This document shows, piece after piece, positions 1 to 10,664 of a stretch of DNA of 64,000 bases. The notes beneath the pieces were generated by a model that was not told the origin of the DNA, ran no database searches, and was given only the letters and a program-made list of their open reading frames with translations. The position numbers and the translations under genes are program-made. Location: assembly GCA_903929755.1 (NCBI GenBank), contig CAIYVZ010000150.1, positions 1-64,000 of the forward strand. Reading direction: 5' to 3'. Source of the stretch: an uncultured Acidobacteriia bacterium. Its GTDB lineage: Bacteria; Acidobacteriota; Terriglobia; Bryobacterales; Bryobacteraceae. Position 1 is the first letter of the stretch. Each line of letters starts with the position of its first letter.

Positions 1-84
1 CGCTAGACTCTCACCGGATTCCACAAGCCGTATCGCTTCCTGCTTGAACTCCAGCGTGTACTTCGCTCTCTTTGCCTTTTCCAT
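1..84 (-). CDS. IS3-family transposase OrfA, N-terminal 28 residues (partial)
   Basis: Begins at ATG (82-84) after a strong purine-rich ribosome site (GGGAGAAAG). The visible residues include KRAKYTLEFKQEAIRLVES, the classic start of the Transposase_8/HTH OrfA of IS3-family elements, which binds the element ends; OrfB would supply the DDE integrase core. Only 28 codons are inside the window, so subgroup, completeness and activity cannot be judged. Confidence 0.8.
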   Translation of the reverse strand, partial: MEKAKRAKYTLEFKQEAIRLVESGESLA

Positions 85-139
85 CTTTCTCCCTTTGCTG
101 ATTCTCAGCTAAGGGATACGTTTTCCGCGGGCAAGGTCA
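1..139 (-). mobile_element. Left end of an IS3-type insertion sequence, running off the window
   Basis: The minus strand carries the first codons of an IS3-family OrfA (positions 84 to 1). Reading on the minus strand, a plausible element terminus starts with TGACCTTGCCC at position 139, the 5'-TG form usual for IS3-family ends. About 55 bases of leader then precede the OrfA start. An imperfect palindrome (GCTGA-TTC-TCAGC) lies at 97-109. The other end is outside the window, so the exact boundary, the matching inverted repeat and the target duplication cannot be checked. The neighbouring surface-protein gene reads into this end and stops at 109-111. Confidence 0.6.
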
Positions 140-3100
140 GTTCCCTGAGTCCCACCGGTCCAAACAACGGCTGAGGCGGGCGCACTTCCCGGCGTCAGCG
201 TAGCCAGAACTGCAACATCGGCTGAACCAACCAGGCAAAAATAATGATTTACTTTCCCTTGCTCGGCCGGAGCCGCAGACGAGAGGCTGATAGAGGCCAC
301 GGTGATCGAAAGCTGCGAAGTCACAGGGGTACAACCGCTGCAAGTCACAGTCAGTGTAGCTGAATAGACACCGGCGATAGCGTAGGCATACGATGGAGAA
401 GTTGAGGACGAGTGGGTTCCGTCACCAAAGGACCAGTCGTAGACCAGGCTGCCACAATTCGCCTGCTGAACCAGCGATGCAAACGATATCGCTGCACCGA
501 CTGCCGCCACCAAAGTGCTCCCGCCATTCGCCGTTGCAGTGACGGAAGTTAGCTGACATTGGCACACCCCGTTTGTGCAACTGCTACCTCCGCACGATGA
601 GGGGCATTGATTTCCGGTTCCCGAACATTGACCAAGGCCAGTCGTAGAATTAACAGTGCAAGTACCAGGCGTCGACCCACCGCCAACACAATACCTGCCC
701 GCCGTTTGTGGAGTGCACGTACTGAGTACTGTTTGGCAAGTACCGGTGGGATCCAGGAATTGGCCAGGAGGGCAAGTGGGCGGTACACACGAGGCACCCT
801 GGCAGCATACGCCGACGAAGAGCGTATACCCAGCTGGACAAATGTTAAGGCAAGCCCCAGTGGTGGGATCGAAGGTTTGCCCGGTAAGGCATTTTGGCTG
901 AACACATTGGGTAGTGGAGCCTATCTGACAGCATACTCCGTTATTGATCGTGTAACCGGGCGCGCAAGGTCCAACATTGACGCAAGTATTAGTAGTTGTA
1001 TCGAAAACCTGGCCCGCAGGGCACTGCGGCGGAACACAATTGGCAGTTGTGCCACTCGGACAGCACAGTCCGTTGGTGAGCGTGAAACCAGATCCGCACC
1101 CGCCCCCGCCAACGCAGCCCTGCCCGTATTGGCACATACCGCCGTTGCCGCATGGCGTGTTATTCCCCTGTGGCGTGCAGTTGGCCAGCGATCCGGGGCA
1201 ATAGAAGCAGATCGGGCAGTATGCCGCCGTGCCGACCGGGTTCGTATTGCCACCACAATGCCAGCCCGCTTTCAGTACCCCAACGCCTTGATTTGACCGG
1301 ATTACCTGGCCGTCATCACTGACAGTACCGGTGCCGATGGCGACGAATGAACCGATATCGTGATCGAAGGAATACATCTCCGTTACGGCGCGAGGCGCGA
1401 GACCTTCCAGATTCGGCAGCGTAATGGGCGCAGGGGGACTGAACAGGGCACCGGAGGGCTGGATGGTAACGATAAACCTGGGCTGCTGGCCGAAACCTGG
1501 CGACATTGGAATCTTGTCCGGGTGCACGGAGGTGACGCTGACGCAGCCGCTCTTCGAGCCGCCCGGGAAGGTGACCTGGCCTGGGCCGAAGGTCAGCGAA
1601 AAGCCCGGAGCTTCGGGGATGGTCAGCGTTCCACCACCCGTGGTGGGGGTGACGCAGAGCTGGTTATTGGTTTTGATCGGCAGCAGATAAATTGGCTGGC
1701 CGACTGAGTTATTTTGGCCAGCGACTGTGACCAGATCATAGTCAAGGGTCGGGAAAGCGCCAGGGACAGTTGCGGTTGCACCATCGACCAGAAGTTTCAC
1801 GAGGCCTACAGGGGCCGGGGAAATCGAGAACTGGCCTGTGCTGTTGGTCTGAACGGTTGCCGCAGCCTGGACCCCGGTACTGCTGGAGGTGGCGACGTTC
1901 GTCTGCACGGCGCGGACGGTCACTCCGGGAACGGGCTGATTGCTGTTGTCGAGCACAAGTCCGGTAATGGTGGTGTTTGCGGGATTGCCGGGTCCGCGAC
2001 CGGAGGCGGCGAAGGTGGCGGGAAATGCGGTGTCATTCGGGAAATCGGCGGTGACGAGGTTATTGGAGGTGCCTTCCTGAAAGCCGAGCGTGAGCGTGGC
2101 GGAGGCGCGTCCGTCCGAGTCGCTGGTCACGGTGACGGCACCCTGCCCTCCTATATTCCCGCCACCGGAAACCACGGCAAAGGTAACGGGGACACCGGCG
2201 AGGCGGTTGTTCCCGGCGTCCACCACAATCGCGATGAAGGGTTTGGGGAGGGGTTGATTGACGGAACCGGTCTGGTTACTGCCGGAATCGATCACGATCT
2301 TACCGGGCGTGCCCTGCGCGGCGGTTGCCGTGAACGTCGCGGTCCCGCTGAACCCGACGGCATAGGCCTGCACGGCGTCGCTGCCCGCGCCGGAGCGGAG
2401 GCCGAGGGTCCAGTTTGCCTGAGCGCGGCCCTGGCTATCGGTATTCACGAGAAAGTTGGCGGCAGGGGCTGCACCGCCGGTGCTCAGACCTCCATTGTTC
2501 TGGATGACGTTGAAGATGACGGCCTTGTTGGCGGCGGGGGCACCGGTGGCGTCGGTCAGGTTGACGACGAGGGGGGCGCTGACGGCGGCTCCGATGGCGG
2601 CGGTCTGGTTGTTGCCGGAGACGAGGGTGATGAGGCCGGGGGTGATGGCCTGGCGGGTGACGGTGATCTGGGTAGTGGCGGAGTTGCCGGCGCGGTCGGT
2701 GCCGACGGCCTGGAGGGTGTTGACGCCGATGGCGAGGGGGATGTTGGGGGCGAGGAAGGTCCGGTTGGCGACCTGGGCGGTGGTGCCGTTGATTTTGACG
2801 GTGGCCTGCTGGTCGTTGACGGTGCCGACGACGATGTCATTGATGTTGCCGGCGACGGAGATGGTGGCGTCGGTGGTGGTGAACTGGGCGGGCGGCGAGG
2901 TGATGGTGACGTGGGGCGGCGTGGTGTCGAGGGTGATGTTGAGGGTGGCGGTGCCGGCGGCGGCGGATCCGGTGGTCGCGGTGGCGGTGGCGGCGACGAT
3001 GTTGGGGCCTTCGGCGAGGGGGATCTGGGCGCTGAAGCTGCCGTTGGGGGCGACGGTGACGGGGATGGCGTTGATGACGAGGGTGGCGGTGGCGGGATTG

Positions 3101-4236
3101 ACGGTGCCGCTGACGGTGGTGGGGCTGAGGTTGAGGTAGCTGGAGTTGGCGGGCGCGGAGAAGGTGACGGTGGGGGCGGGGGTGCCGGTGACGGTCAGCG
3201 AGGCGAGGGGGGATAAGACGTGGTTGACGGCTCCGGCGGAGGTGGCGGAGGCGCGGAGGGAGACGGGGCTGGCGGCGAACTCGGTGAAAGAGGACTGGAG
3301 GGTGAAGACGCCGTCGGAGGCGCGGGTGTCGCCATTGAGGCCGTCGTCATGGAAAGTGCCGAGGACGGCGAGGACGCGGCCGGAGGTGTCGAGGCGCTGG
3401 AGTTGGACGGAGCCGGGGTCGGGGTGGCCGGTGACCGCGGCGGTGGCGGTGACGGTGGTGGCGAGACCCAGGGGAACGGAAGAGGGGGAGACGTTGAGGG
3501 AGGTAATGGTGATGGGAACGAATGTCACGCTGAAGCCGGAAGGGAGCGTGATCTGCTGGACGCCGGTGGCGACGGTGACGGCCCGGGGACCACCGAGGGC
3601 ACCCCCGTTGATGCGCAACTGCGCGGTGGCGGTGGTCGCACTGGTGACGGTGACCGGGCCGGGGGCGCCTTCGGGAGCGCCGCCAACGGAGATGCCCGCG
3701 CCGAAGTTCGCCTGGGTTGAGCCCTGCACGAAGTTGGTGAGGACGCCGGTGATGGCGACGGCGAGGGTCTGGCCATTGACGCCTGTGTTGGGGCTGAGGG
3801 TGGTGATACCGGGGGCGGGGTTGATGGTGAGGGTGGATTTGTTGGAACTGGCGAAGGTGGTGGTGGCGGCACCGCTTGATGGGGTTACAGTGCCGGAGAC
3901 GGAGGCGAGGTATGCGGTGGGGGTGGCGACGACGATGGAGGCGGGGATGGTGAAGGTGACGCGGCGGGTGGAGCCGGTGACGAGGGCGACGGCGCTGGCG
4001 AGGGTGGTAACCGCAGGTCCGCCGGCGGCTGGTTCGAGTTTGACGGTGGTGTTGGCGGGGGCGATGGTGCCGACGGGGAAGCCGGAGCCGGTGAGGATGA
4101 TGCTGGTGATGCCGGGCTGGCCGGAGGTGGGGGTGGCGGCGGGGGTGAGGGTGACGACGGACTGGGCCTGCAGGACGGGCGAGAGCGCGGCGATCGCGAT
4201 GAGGAGGGCGGGAAGGAGGGGGTGCGGGATGCGCAT
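109..4236 (-). CDS. Large secreted multi-domain Ig/PKD surface protein, 3' end probably cut by the IS
   Basis: 1375 residues. A signal peptide (about 1-25, ending ALSPVLQAQS) is followed by IPT/TIG-like and other Ig-like domains (about 30-530), two Big_1/invasin-type domains (about 530-750; both open with similar 'SGNNQT/SGSNQT' strands), a carboxypeptidase-regulatory-like domain (about 750-850), a cysteine-rich stretch of repeated 'CPxGQxFDxxTxxC' units (about 990-1230) and a PKD domain (about 1230-1305, with YDWSFGDGTHSS). It is probably exported and cell-surface or matrix associated; no enzyme motif is visible. The start is 13 bases after the upstream PEP-CTERM gene stop, so the two are likely co-transcribed. 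The last ten or so codons (after ...WTGGTQG) coincide with the putative IS end and the stop lies in IS leader DNA, so the native C-terminus was probably longer. Confidence 0.75.
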   Translation of the reverse strand: MRIPHPLLPALLIAIAALSPVLQAQSVVTLTPAATPTSGQPGITSIILTGSGFPVGTIAPANTTVKLEPAAGGPAVTTLASAVALVTGSTRRVTFTIPASIVVATPTAYLASVSGTVTPSSGAATTTFASSNKSTLTINPAPGITTLSPNTGVNGQTLAVAITGVLTNFVQGSTQANFGAGISVGGAPEGAPGPVTVTSATTATAQLRINGGALGGPRAVTVATGVQQITLPSGFSVTFVPITITSLNVSPSSVPLGLATTVTATAAVTGHPDPGSVQLQRLDTSGRVLAVLGTFHDDGLNGDTRASDGVFTLQSSFTEFAASPVSLRASATSAGAVNHVLSPLASLTVTGTPAPTVTFSAPANSSYLNLSPTTVSGTVNPATATLVINAIPVTVAPNGSFSAQIPLAEGPNIVAATATATTGSAAAGTATLNITLDTTPPHVTITSPPAQFTTTDATISVAGNINDIVVGTVNDQQATVKINGTTAQVANRTFLAPNIPLAIGVNTLQAVGTDRAGNSATTQITVTRQAITPGLITLVSGNNQTAAIGAAVSAPLVVNLTDATGAPAANKAVIFNVIQNNGGLSTGGAAPAANFLVNTDSQGRAQANWTLGLRSGAGSDAVQAYAVGFSGTATFTATAAQGTPGKIVIDSGSNQTGSVNQPLPKPFIAIVVDAGNNRLAGVPVTFAVVSGGGNIGGQGAVTVTSDSDGRASATLTLGFQEGTSNNLVTADFPNDTAFPATFAASGRGPGNPANTTITGLVLDNSNQPVPGVTVRAVQTNVATSSSTGVQAAATVQTNSTGQFSISPAPVGLVKLLVDGATATVPGAFPTLDYDLVTVAGQNNSVGQPIYLLPIKTNNQLCVTPTTGGGTLTIPEAPGFSLTFGPGQVTFPGGSKSGCVSVTSVHPDKIPMSPGFGQQPRFIVTIQPSGALFSPPAPITLPNLEGLAPRAVTEMYSFDHDIGSFVAIGTGTVSDDGQVIRSNQGVGVLKAGWHCGGNTNPVGTAAYCPICFYCPGSLANCTPQGNNTPCGNGGMCQYGQGCVGGGGCGSGFTLTNGLCCPSGTTANCVPPQCPAGQVFDTTTNTCVNVGPCAPGYTINNGVCCQIGSTTQCVQPKCLTGQTFDPTTGACLNICPAGYTLFVGVCCQGASCVPPTCPPGQFLDPTGTCQTVLSTCTPQTAGRYCVGGGSTPGTCTVNSTTGLGQCSGTGNQCPSSCGGSSCTNGVCQCQLTSVTATANGGSTLVAAVGAAISFASLVQQANCGSLVYDWSFGDGTHSSSTSPSYAYAIAGVYSATLTVTCSGCTPVTSQLSITVASISLSSAAPAEQGKVNHYFCLVGSADVAVLATLTPGSAPASAVVWTGGTQGTDLARGKRIP

Positions 4237-4249
4237 GGGAGTTTATGCC

Positions 4250-4870
4250 TCAGACACGGGAGCGGGGTTTGGAGGAGATTTTTCGCCAGGCCGGAATACA
4301 GAGGGCGAGGGTGGCGGCGAGGAGGGCTCCGGTTGCTGGTTCGGGCACGAGGTTCGCGGCTTCGTCGACTGTGATTACGGTGCGGTCGGTTCCGGCGGTG
4401 AGGGAAGCGCCGGCGGAGGGGAGAAGCTGGGCAGAGATGGAGGTGGAGGCGGCGGTAAAGGTGGCGCCGCCGTCGAGAAGGAAGGATGCCTGGCTGAGGG
4501 TTGCGGAGAAGAGAGCGCTATCGAAGAGGGTTCCGTCGGCGAACTGGAGGAGGTCGGTGGGGCTGAGGGAGCCGGGGCCGATGTCGCCGAGGGAGATGAC
4601 GGAGGATGCGCCGCCGATGGTGAGGGTGAGGGAGGAGCTGAGGAAAGTGAGGGAGTCGAGGGAGGGGAAATCGGGGGGGAGGGCGAAGCCGCCGGTGGCG
4701 GGATCGCCGGTGAAGTTTGAGATGTTGAAGACGTTGACGCCGGGGGCGAGGGTGTCAGAGGGGATGAGGACGTCGAAGGAGATTAAGCCGAGGTTGACCG
4801 AGCCGCCGAGGGCGGGGACGGGTGCAAGCAGGGCGACTCCGGCGACCGCGATAAACATCCGGTGCATCAT
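4250..4870 (-). CDS. PEP-CTERM sorting domain protein
   Basis: 206 residues. I chose ATG 4870 because GGAGAGG lies a few bases upstream; an in-frame ATG at 4903 has no such site. The N-terminal signal peptide (MMHRMFIAVAGVALL...) leads into a beta-rich, Gly/Ser/Thr-rich body with no recognised enzyme motif. The C-terminus is a canonical exosortase substrate tail: VPEPATG, a hydrophobic helix and a basic end. In known systems such proteins are cleaved and anchored by exosortase, usually alongside exopolysaccharide export; no exosortase gene is in this window. It is the first gene of a two-gene operon with the large Ig/PKD protein and has a well-formed promoter upstream. Confidence 0.85.
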   Translation of the reverse strand: MMHRMFIAVAGVALLAPVPALGGSVNLGLISFDVLIPSDTLAPGVNVFNISNFTGDPATGGFALPPDFPSLDSLTFLSSSLTLTIGGASSVISLGDIGPGSLSPTDLLQFADGTLFDSALFSATLSQASFLLDGGATFTAASTSISAQLLPSAGASLTAGTDRTVITVDEAANLVPEPATGALLAATLALCIPAWRKISSKPRSRV

Positions 4871-4933
4871 TTGGACCTCTCCAGGCTCCGGGGCGGAACT
4901 CATCGAATTCCGAGAAAAGCTCCCGTTTGAGAG

Positions 4934-4962
4934 AATGTACTTCTGAAACCGACCGGTGTCAA
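4934..4962 (-). promoter_or_regulatory. Sigma70-type promoter of the PEP-CTERM operon
   Basis: On the minus strand, TTGACA (4962-4957) and TACATT (4939-4934) are separated by exactly 17 bases. The -35 matches consensus fully and the -10 at four of six positions. The predicted transcript starts near 4927, giving about 57 bases of 5' UTR before ATG 4870. Confidence 0.65.
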
Positions 4963-5022
4963 GGGGTATTTGGAGTAATTTTTTGGGTATCTGGAGTCAG
5001 GGGTGGAAGCGAAGGGCATGAA

Positions 5023-5052
5023 AAAAGGCCACCGGTTGCCCGGTGGCCTTTT
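5023..5052 (-). terminator. Rho-independent terminator of the radical SAM gene
   Basis: A perfect 13-bp stem (AAAAGGCCACCGG with its complement) and 4-base loop, followed on the minus strand by a run of T. It lies about 30 bases past the stop of the gene ending at 5083. The A-rich start of the stem makes it potentially bidirectional. Confidence 0.9.
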
Positions 5053-5082
5053 GACTTAGTGCTGCAGTAACGACTTTCGGAG

Positions 5083-7197
<2,115 letters not shown>

Positions 7198-7329
7198 TTT
7201 GGTTCGGAGGTCTCCTGACAGCTAAAGGTTTCAGAGTTGAACTCTTAGACTTTGCTTCTCTGTAAGGGTAGATTGGTACCTGATACCAGTGCGAGGCAAA
7301 ATCATTGAAGTGCGCCGGATTGGGGTCCG
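7198..7329. promoter_or_regulatory. Divergent intergenic region between the radical SAM gene and queG
   Basis: This 132-base region must hold both promoters. An inverted repeat TGGTA-N5-TACCA lies at 7274-7288 and could be an operator, but no family assignment is possible. No convincing -35/-10 pair was picked out. Confidence 0.35.
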
Positions 7330-8451
7330 ATGGAGATATCTGACATTGAACGGCTACCCCGATCAGCGAATGGGGCTACAAAAGAAGTGAACGGGACACC
7401 ACAATCGGGCCTAAGCAGCCGTCTTATCCATGAGTTAGCAGCCGAGTGCGGTTTCCACCTCGCTGGTATCGCCAGCGCTTCTCCCGCCCCCGATTTTGCC
7501 CGGTACCGCGACTGGGTCGATCGTGGCCTCGCAGGGGAGATGAAGTACCTCACCGACCACCGCGCCGACATCCGCGGCGATCTCCACCGCCTGCTCCCCG
7601 GCGTCCGTTCCGTCATCTGCACCGCGACCGCATACAACGGCCCCGAACCTCACTCCACCGAATTCACCGATCCGGAACGAGCCTGGATTTCCCGTTACGC
7701 CTGGGGAGAGGACTACCACGAGTCGATTCAAGCCCGACTTAAACAACTAGGCTCTAAGTTACAGAAACTACAAGGTGGAGAGTGGCGCTCTTGCGTTGAT
7801 ACTGCGCCCCTCCTCGAACGTTCCTTTGCCCGGGAGGCCGGCCTCGGCTGGATAGGCAAGAACACGTGCCTGATCAACCAAAAAGCGGGCTCCTGGTTCT
7901 TTCTGGGAGAGATCCTGACTACCCTGGACCTCGAACCGGACTCCCCGCCGCCGGATCGCTGCGGAACCTGCACCCGATGTATTGACGCGTGCCCCACTGC
8001 CGCCATCGTACCCTCCTCAAAAGGTGGTTTTGAACTTGATGCCAGGCTATGTATCTCCTACTTTACAATCGAGTTACGGACTTCCATTCCGGAGGAGTTG
8101 CGGGCCAGCACCGGTAATCACGTCTTCGGTTGCGATATCTGCCAGGATGTCTGCCCCTGGAACCGACGCGCCTCCACCGACGCGCCCCCCGCCCGACCCG
8201 AGCTCTTCGCCCCACCCCTTGAACGCCTTGCCGGGATCTCAAAATCTGAGTTCAAGCAGTTATTTCATGGAACAGCTGCAACTCGATCAAAATACAATAC
8301 TTTCCTCAGAAACGTCGCACTCGCGATGGGGAACTCCGGGCAGACAAAATACCGCCAGCCGTTGGAGCGACTGGCGGCGGGTGAGGACCCTCTGGTGGCA
8401 GAACATGCCCTTTGGGCCCTTGCCCGGCTTGCAGCAATTCCTGCGCCGTGA
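7330..8451 (+). CDS. queG: Epoxyqueuosine reductase
   Basis: 373 residues, the usual length. QueG performs the last step of queuosine synthesis, reducing epoxyqueuosine in the wobble position of tRNAs with GUN anticodons, using cobalamin and two [4Fe-4S] clusters. Visible signatures are the N-terminal DUF1730 region (HRADIRGDLHRLLPG), the RSCVDTAPLLER segment carrying the catalytic Asp, AGLGWIGKNT, a first ferredoxin cluster CGTCTRCIDACP (about 211-222) and a second CDICQDVCPWN (about 268-278). The C-terminal part looks HEAT-like. No other queuosine genes are adjacent; it is divergent from the radical SAM gene. The start is the first ATG, with only a weak GGGG ribosome site. Confidence 0.95.
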   Translation: MEISDIERLPRSANGATKEVNGTPQSGLSSRLIHELAAECGFHLAGIASASPAPDFARYRDWVDRGLAGEMKYLTDHRADIRGDLHRLLPGVRSVICTATAYNGPEPHSTEFTDPERAWISRYAWGEDYHESIQARLKQLGSKLQKLQGGEWRSCVDTAPLLERSFAREAGLGWIGKNTCLINQKAGSWFFLGEILTTLDLEPDSPPPDRCGTCTRCIDACPTAAIVPSSKGGFELDARLCISYFTIELRTSIPEELRASTGNHVFGCDICQDVCPWNRRASTDAPPARPELFAPPLERLAGISKSEFKQLFHGTAATRSKYNTFLRNVALAMGNSGQTKYRQPLERLAAGEDPLVAEHALWALARLAAIPAP

Positions 8452-8683
8452 ACGTCAGATCCTTTCGGAAACGGTAGACGTTGATCGCCCTGCTCTCCGT
8501 TAGCGCCCCCAAATTATCGCTCAGAACATCGTAAGCCGCCTGGCCCCGAGACTTCTGTAGTTTGTTGGTGCCCGCATCTGCCCAGTTCGCCATCCGCAAC
8601 GTCTCCCCATATTCGTTAGCCGGTGCCCCAAAACGCATGCGGCGGACCGTATTTGGCAGCCGTAACCCGCCTTCACATGCGCT
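8452..8683 (-). pseudogene. Possible remnant of an unidentified gene
   Basis: The minus strand is open across this gap and runs on, as a shadow, into queG. The part outside queG reads like real protein (for example NEYGETLRMANWADAGTNKL and INVYRFRKDLTF) with balanced composition, unlike the Pro/Arg-rich shadows nearby. There is no good ribosome site, the reading begins without a start codon before position 8638, and its 3' part collides with queG. It may be a decayed gene fragment; I do not recognise the family. Confidence 0.3.
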
Positions 8684-8756
8684 GGACTATCCCCCACCCG
8701 GCCCGGTTTAACAAATGTCCGCCAAAGATATATCCTGAAACGTCATACTTAAGTGC

Positions 8757-9374
8757 ATGCGGACCCTTTCCCTCTTCCTGGCCCTGCCCCTCCTCACAAG
8801 CGCCCAGTCGCTTTCCGTCGGCATCCTGGGAGGTGCCCCCTTTCAGGACGTAGTAAAGAACGCCACCACAACAGGAATCACATCGGTCGCCAAGAGCACG
8901 AACTTCACTGTCGGGCCCGCCATCCAGGTAAATCTGCCCGCAAACTTCCGCGTTGAGGTGGATGTTCTGTTCCGTCCGTACACTTTCGGCCTCGCGCTCC
9001 CGCTCGTCATCAGTCCCGCACCCGGCGTACCAGCCTCCGCCCGAAGCGTGGACGTGTCGGCTAAACAGTGGCGCTTCCCGCTGCTGGCGCAATACCGACT
9101 CGGTAAATCCAGGGTTCAACCTTTCATCGAAGGTGGCCTCTCCTTCGATCACCTCTCCGGCCTGACATCAGCAGTGAAGAGCACTATCACGTCCGGCCCC
9201 GGGCAACTCCTGCATCAGGACAACGCCTCCATCATCATGGGCGCTGGCCTCGACGTAAAAATTCCCCTCCTCCGCGTCAGCGGCGAGTTCCGCTTCAGCC
9301 GTCCCACCGTCTCCAACTTCTCCAGCATCAGCAATCTGAATCAGGCGGAAGTTCTCGTTGGGGTCCACTTCTAG
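8757..9374 (+). CDS. Outer-membrane beta-barrel protein
   Basis: 205 residues. A short signal peptide (MRTLSLFLALPLLTSAQS) is followed by alternating amphipathic strands such as FRVEVDVLFRPYTFGL, RFPLLAQYRLG, VQPFIEGGLSF and VSGEFRFS, ending in ...VLVGVHF. A terminal aromatic Phe on the last strand is the BamA-recognition feature of outer-membrane barrels. Size and pattern suit an 8-strand barrel of the OmpA/OMP_b-brl type, but no specific function is visible. The next gene starts 4 bases after the stop, so the two are co-transcribed. Confidence 0.75.
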   Translation: MRTLSLFLALPLLTSAQSLSVGILGGAPFQDVVKNATTTGITSVAKSTNFTVGPAIQVNLPANFRVEVDVLFRPYTFGLALPLVISPAPGVPASARSVDVSAKQWRFPLLAQYRLGKSRVQPFIEGGLSFDHLSGLTSAVKSTITSGPGQLLHQDNASIIMGAGLDVKIPLLRVSGEFRFSRPTVSNFSSISNLNQAEVLVGVHF

Positions 9375-9378
9375 ACCA

Positions 9379-10605
9379 ATGCGCCCAGCCAGCCTGATCT
9401 TGCTGTCACTCCTGCCAGCCGCCCTCGTCGCGCAACCGCTCGGCCAGCCGCTGCCCCGCTGGACACCCGGGACGCTCGACATCCACCAGATCAACACCGG
9501 CAGAGGCAACGCTGGCTTCCTCATCTTTCCTGACGGCACCACCATGCTGCTCGACGCAGGCGACGGAGGCAGGCTCCCGCCCCGCGGCACCCCTCCGAAG
9601 CCGGACGCCTCCCGTACGCCAGGCGACTGGATCGGTCGTTACATACGACAGGCCCTTGCCCACGACCCCGCACCTGCCATCGACTACGCCTATCTGACCC
9701 ATTTCCACGACGACCACATGGGCAACTCGGGCGCGACCACGAAAACCGGGAAAGGCGGCTACAAGCTCAGCGGGATCACCGAAGTCGCCGAGGCGATCCC
9801 CTTCCGCAAGATGCTCGACCGCGGCTGGCCCACCTACGACTACCCCTCCCCGTCGAAGGATCCCCATCTCGCTAATTACAGGACCTTCCTGGCATGGCAG
9901 CAAAAAGCCAACGGCCTTACCGTGGAGCGACTTCGCCCTGGCCGCAATGACCAAATCGTCCTGAAACGCGACCCGGCCAAATACCCCAACTTCGAGGTCC
10001 GCAACATCGCCGCCAACGGAGAGATCTGGACCGGAGTCTCCACCAACACCCGAGAGATCTTCCCGCTTATCAAGGATCTTCGCCCGGAAGACTACCCCTC
10101 CGAGAACATGTGCTCCCTCGCCATCCGCATCAGCTACGGAAAGTTCGACTACTTCTCCGGCGGGGACATTCCCGGGATCCTGCAGTACGGAGCGCCGGTC
10201 TGGAATGACGTGGAAACTCCTGTCGCGCAAGCCGTCGGCCCGGTCGAAGTGGCTATCCTGAATCACCACGGCAACCGCGACTCCCAAAATGCCTACTACC
10301 TCGCCGCCCTCCGCCCCCAGGTTTTGGTCATTCCCGTGTGGTCCTCAGACCACCCCGGGCACGACGTGCTGGACCGCATCTACTCCCGCCGAACCTACCC
10401 GGGCCAGCGTGACGTTTTCGCCACCAATATGATCGAGGCCAACAAAATGGTGATCGGCGAACTGCTTGACCGCCTGAAGAGTTCCCAGGGCCACATCGTG
10501 ATTCGCGTAGCGCCAGGGGGCTCGGAGTTCCGGGTCATTATCCTCGACGACTCCGCCGAAGGCCTGAACGTGATGGCCGTCCACGGACCGTATCAGTCCC
10601 GTTAG
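9379..10605 (+). CDS. Secreted ComEC/Rec2-like metallo-beta-lactamase fold protein
   Basis: 408 residues from ATG 9379, just after the preceding stop. This start gives a proper signal peptide (MRPASLILLSLLPAALVAQP). An MBL-fold begins with DIHQINTGRGNAGFLIFPDG and LLDAGDGG, has the metal-binding motif THFHDDHMG (about 106-114) and a later ILNHHGNRDSQN, the pattern seen in ComEC-type and related MBL hydrolases. It lacks the membrane channel of ComEC, so it is a stand-alone periplasmic or extracellular hydrolase, possibly a phosphodiesterase; the substrate is unknown. It forms a two-gene operon with the beta-barrel gene. Confidence 0.8.
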   Translation: MRPASLILLSLLPAALVAQPLGQPLPRWTPGTLDIHQINTGRGNAGFLIFPDGTTMLLDAGDGGRLPPRGTPPKPDASRTPGDWIGRYIRQALAHDPAPAIDYAYLTHFHDDHMGNSGATTKTGKGGYKLSGITEVAEAIPFRKMLDRGWPTYDYPSPSKDPHLANYRTFLAWQQKANGLTVERLRPGRNDQIVLKRDPAKYPNFEVRNIAANGEIWTGVSTNTREIFPLIKDLRPEDYPSENMCSLAIRISYGKFDYFSGGDIPGILQYGAPVWNDVETPVAQAVGPVEVAILNHHGNRDSQNAYYLAALRPQVLVIPVWSSDHPGHDVLDRIYSRRTYPGQRDVFATNMIEANKMVIGELLDRLKSSQGHIVIRVAPGGSEFRVIILDDSAEGLNVMAVHGPYQSR

Positions 10606-10664
10606 GCTGGCGACTCTCCATTGACCGCCTGCCCCTGCAGTTCCACCATTCCCCCAGAGCTCAC

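Noticed and set aside
1714-4720. Long plus-strand open frames rich in Gly, Asp, Glu and Ala opposite the large Ig/PKD gene
   Set aside because: They are antisense shadows of a GC-rich gene: low-complexity composition, no ribosome sites, no domain pattern, while the minus strand has a clear signal peptide and domains.
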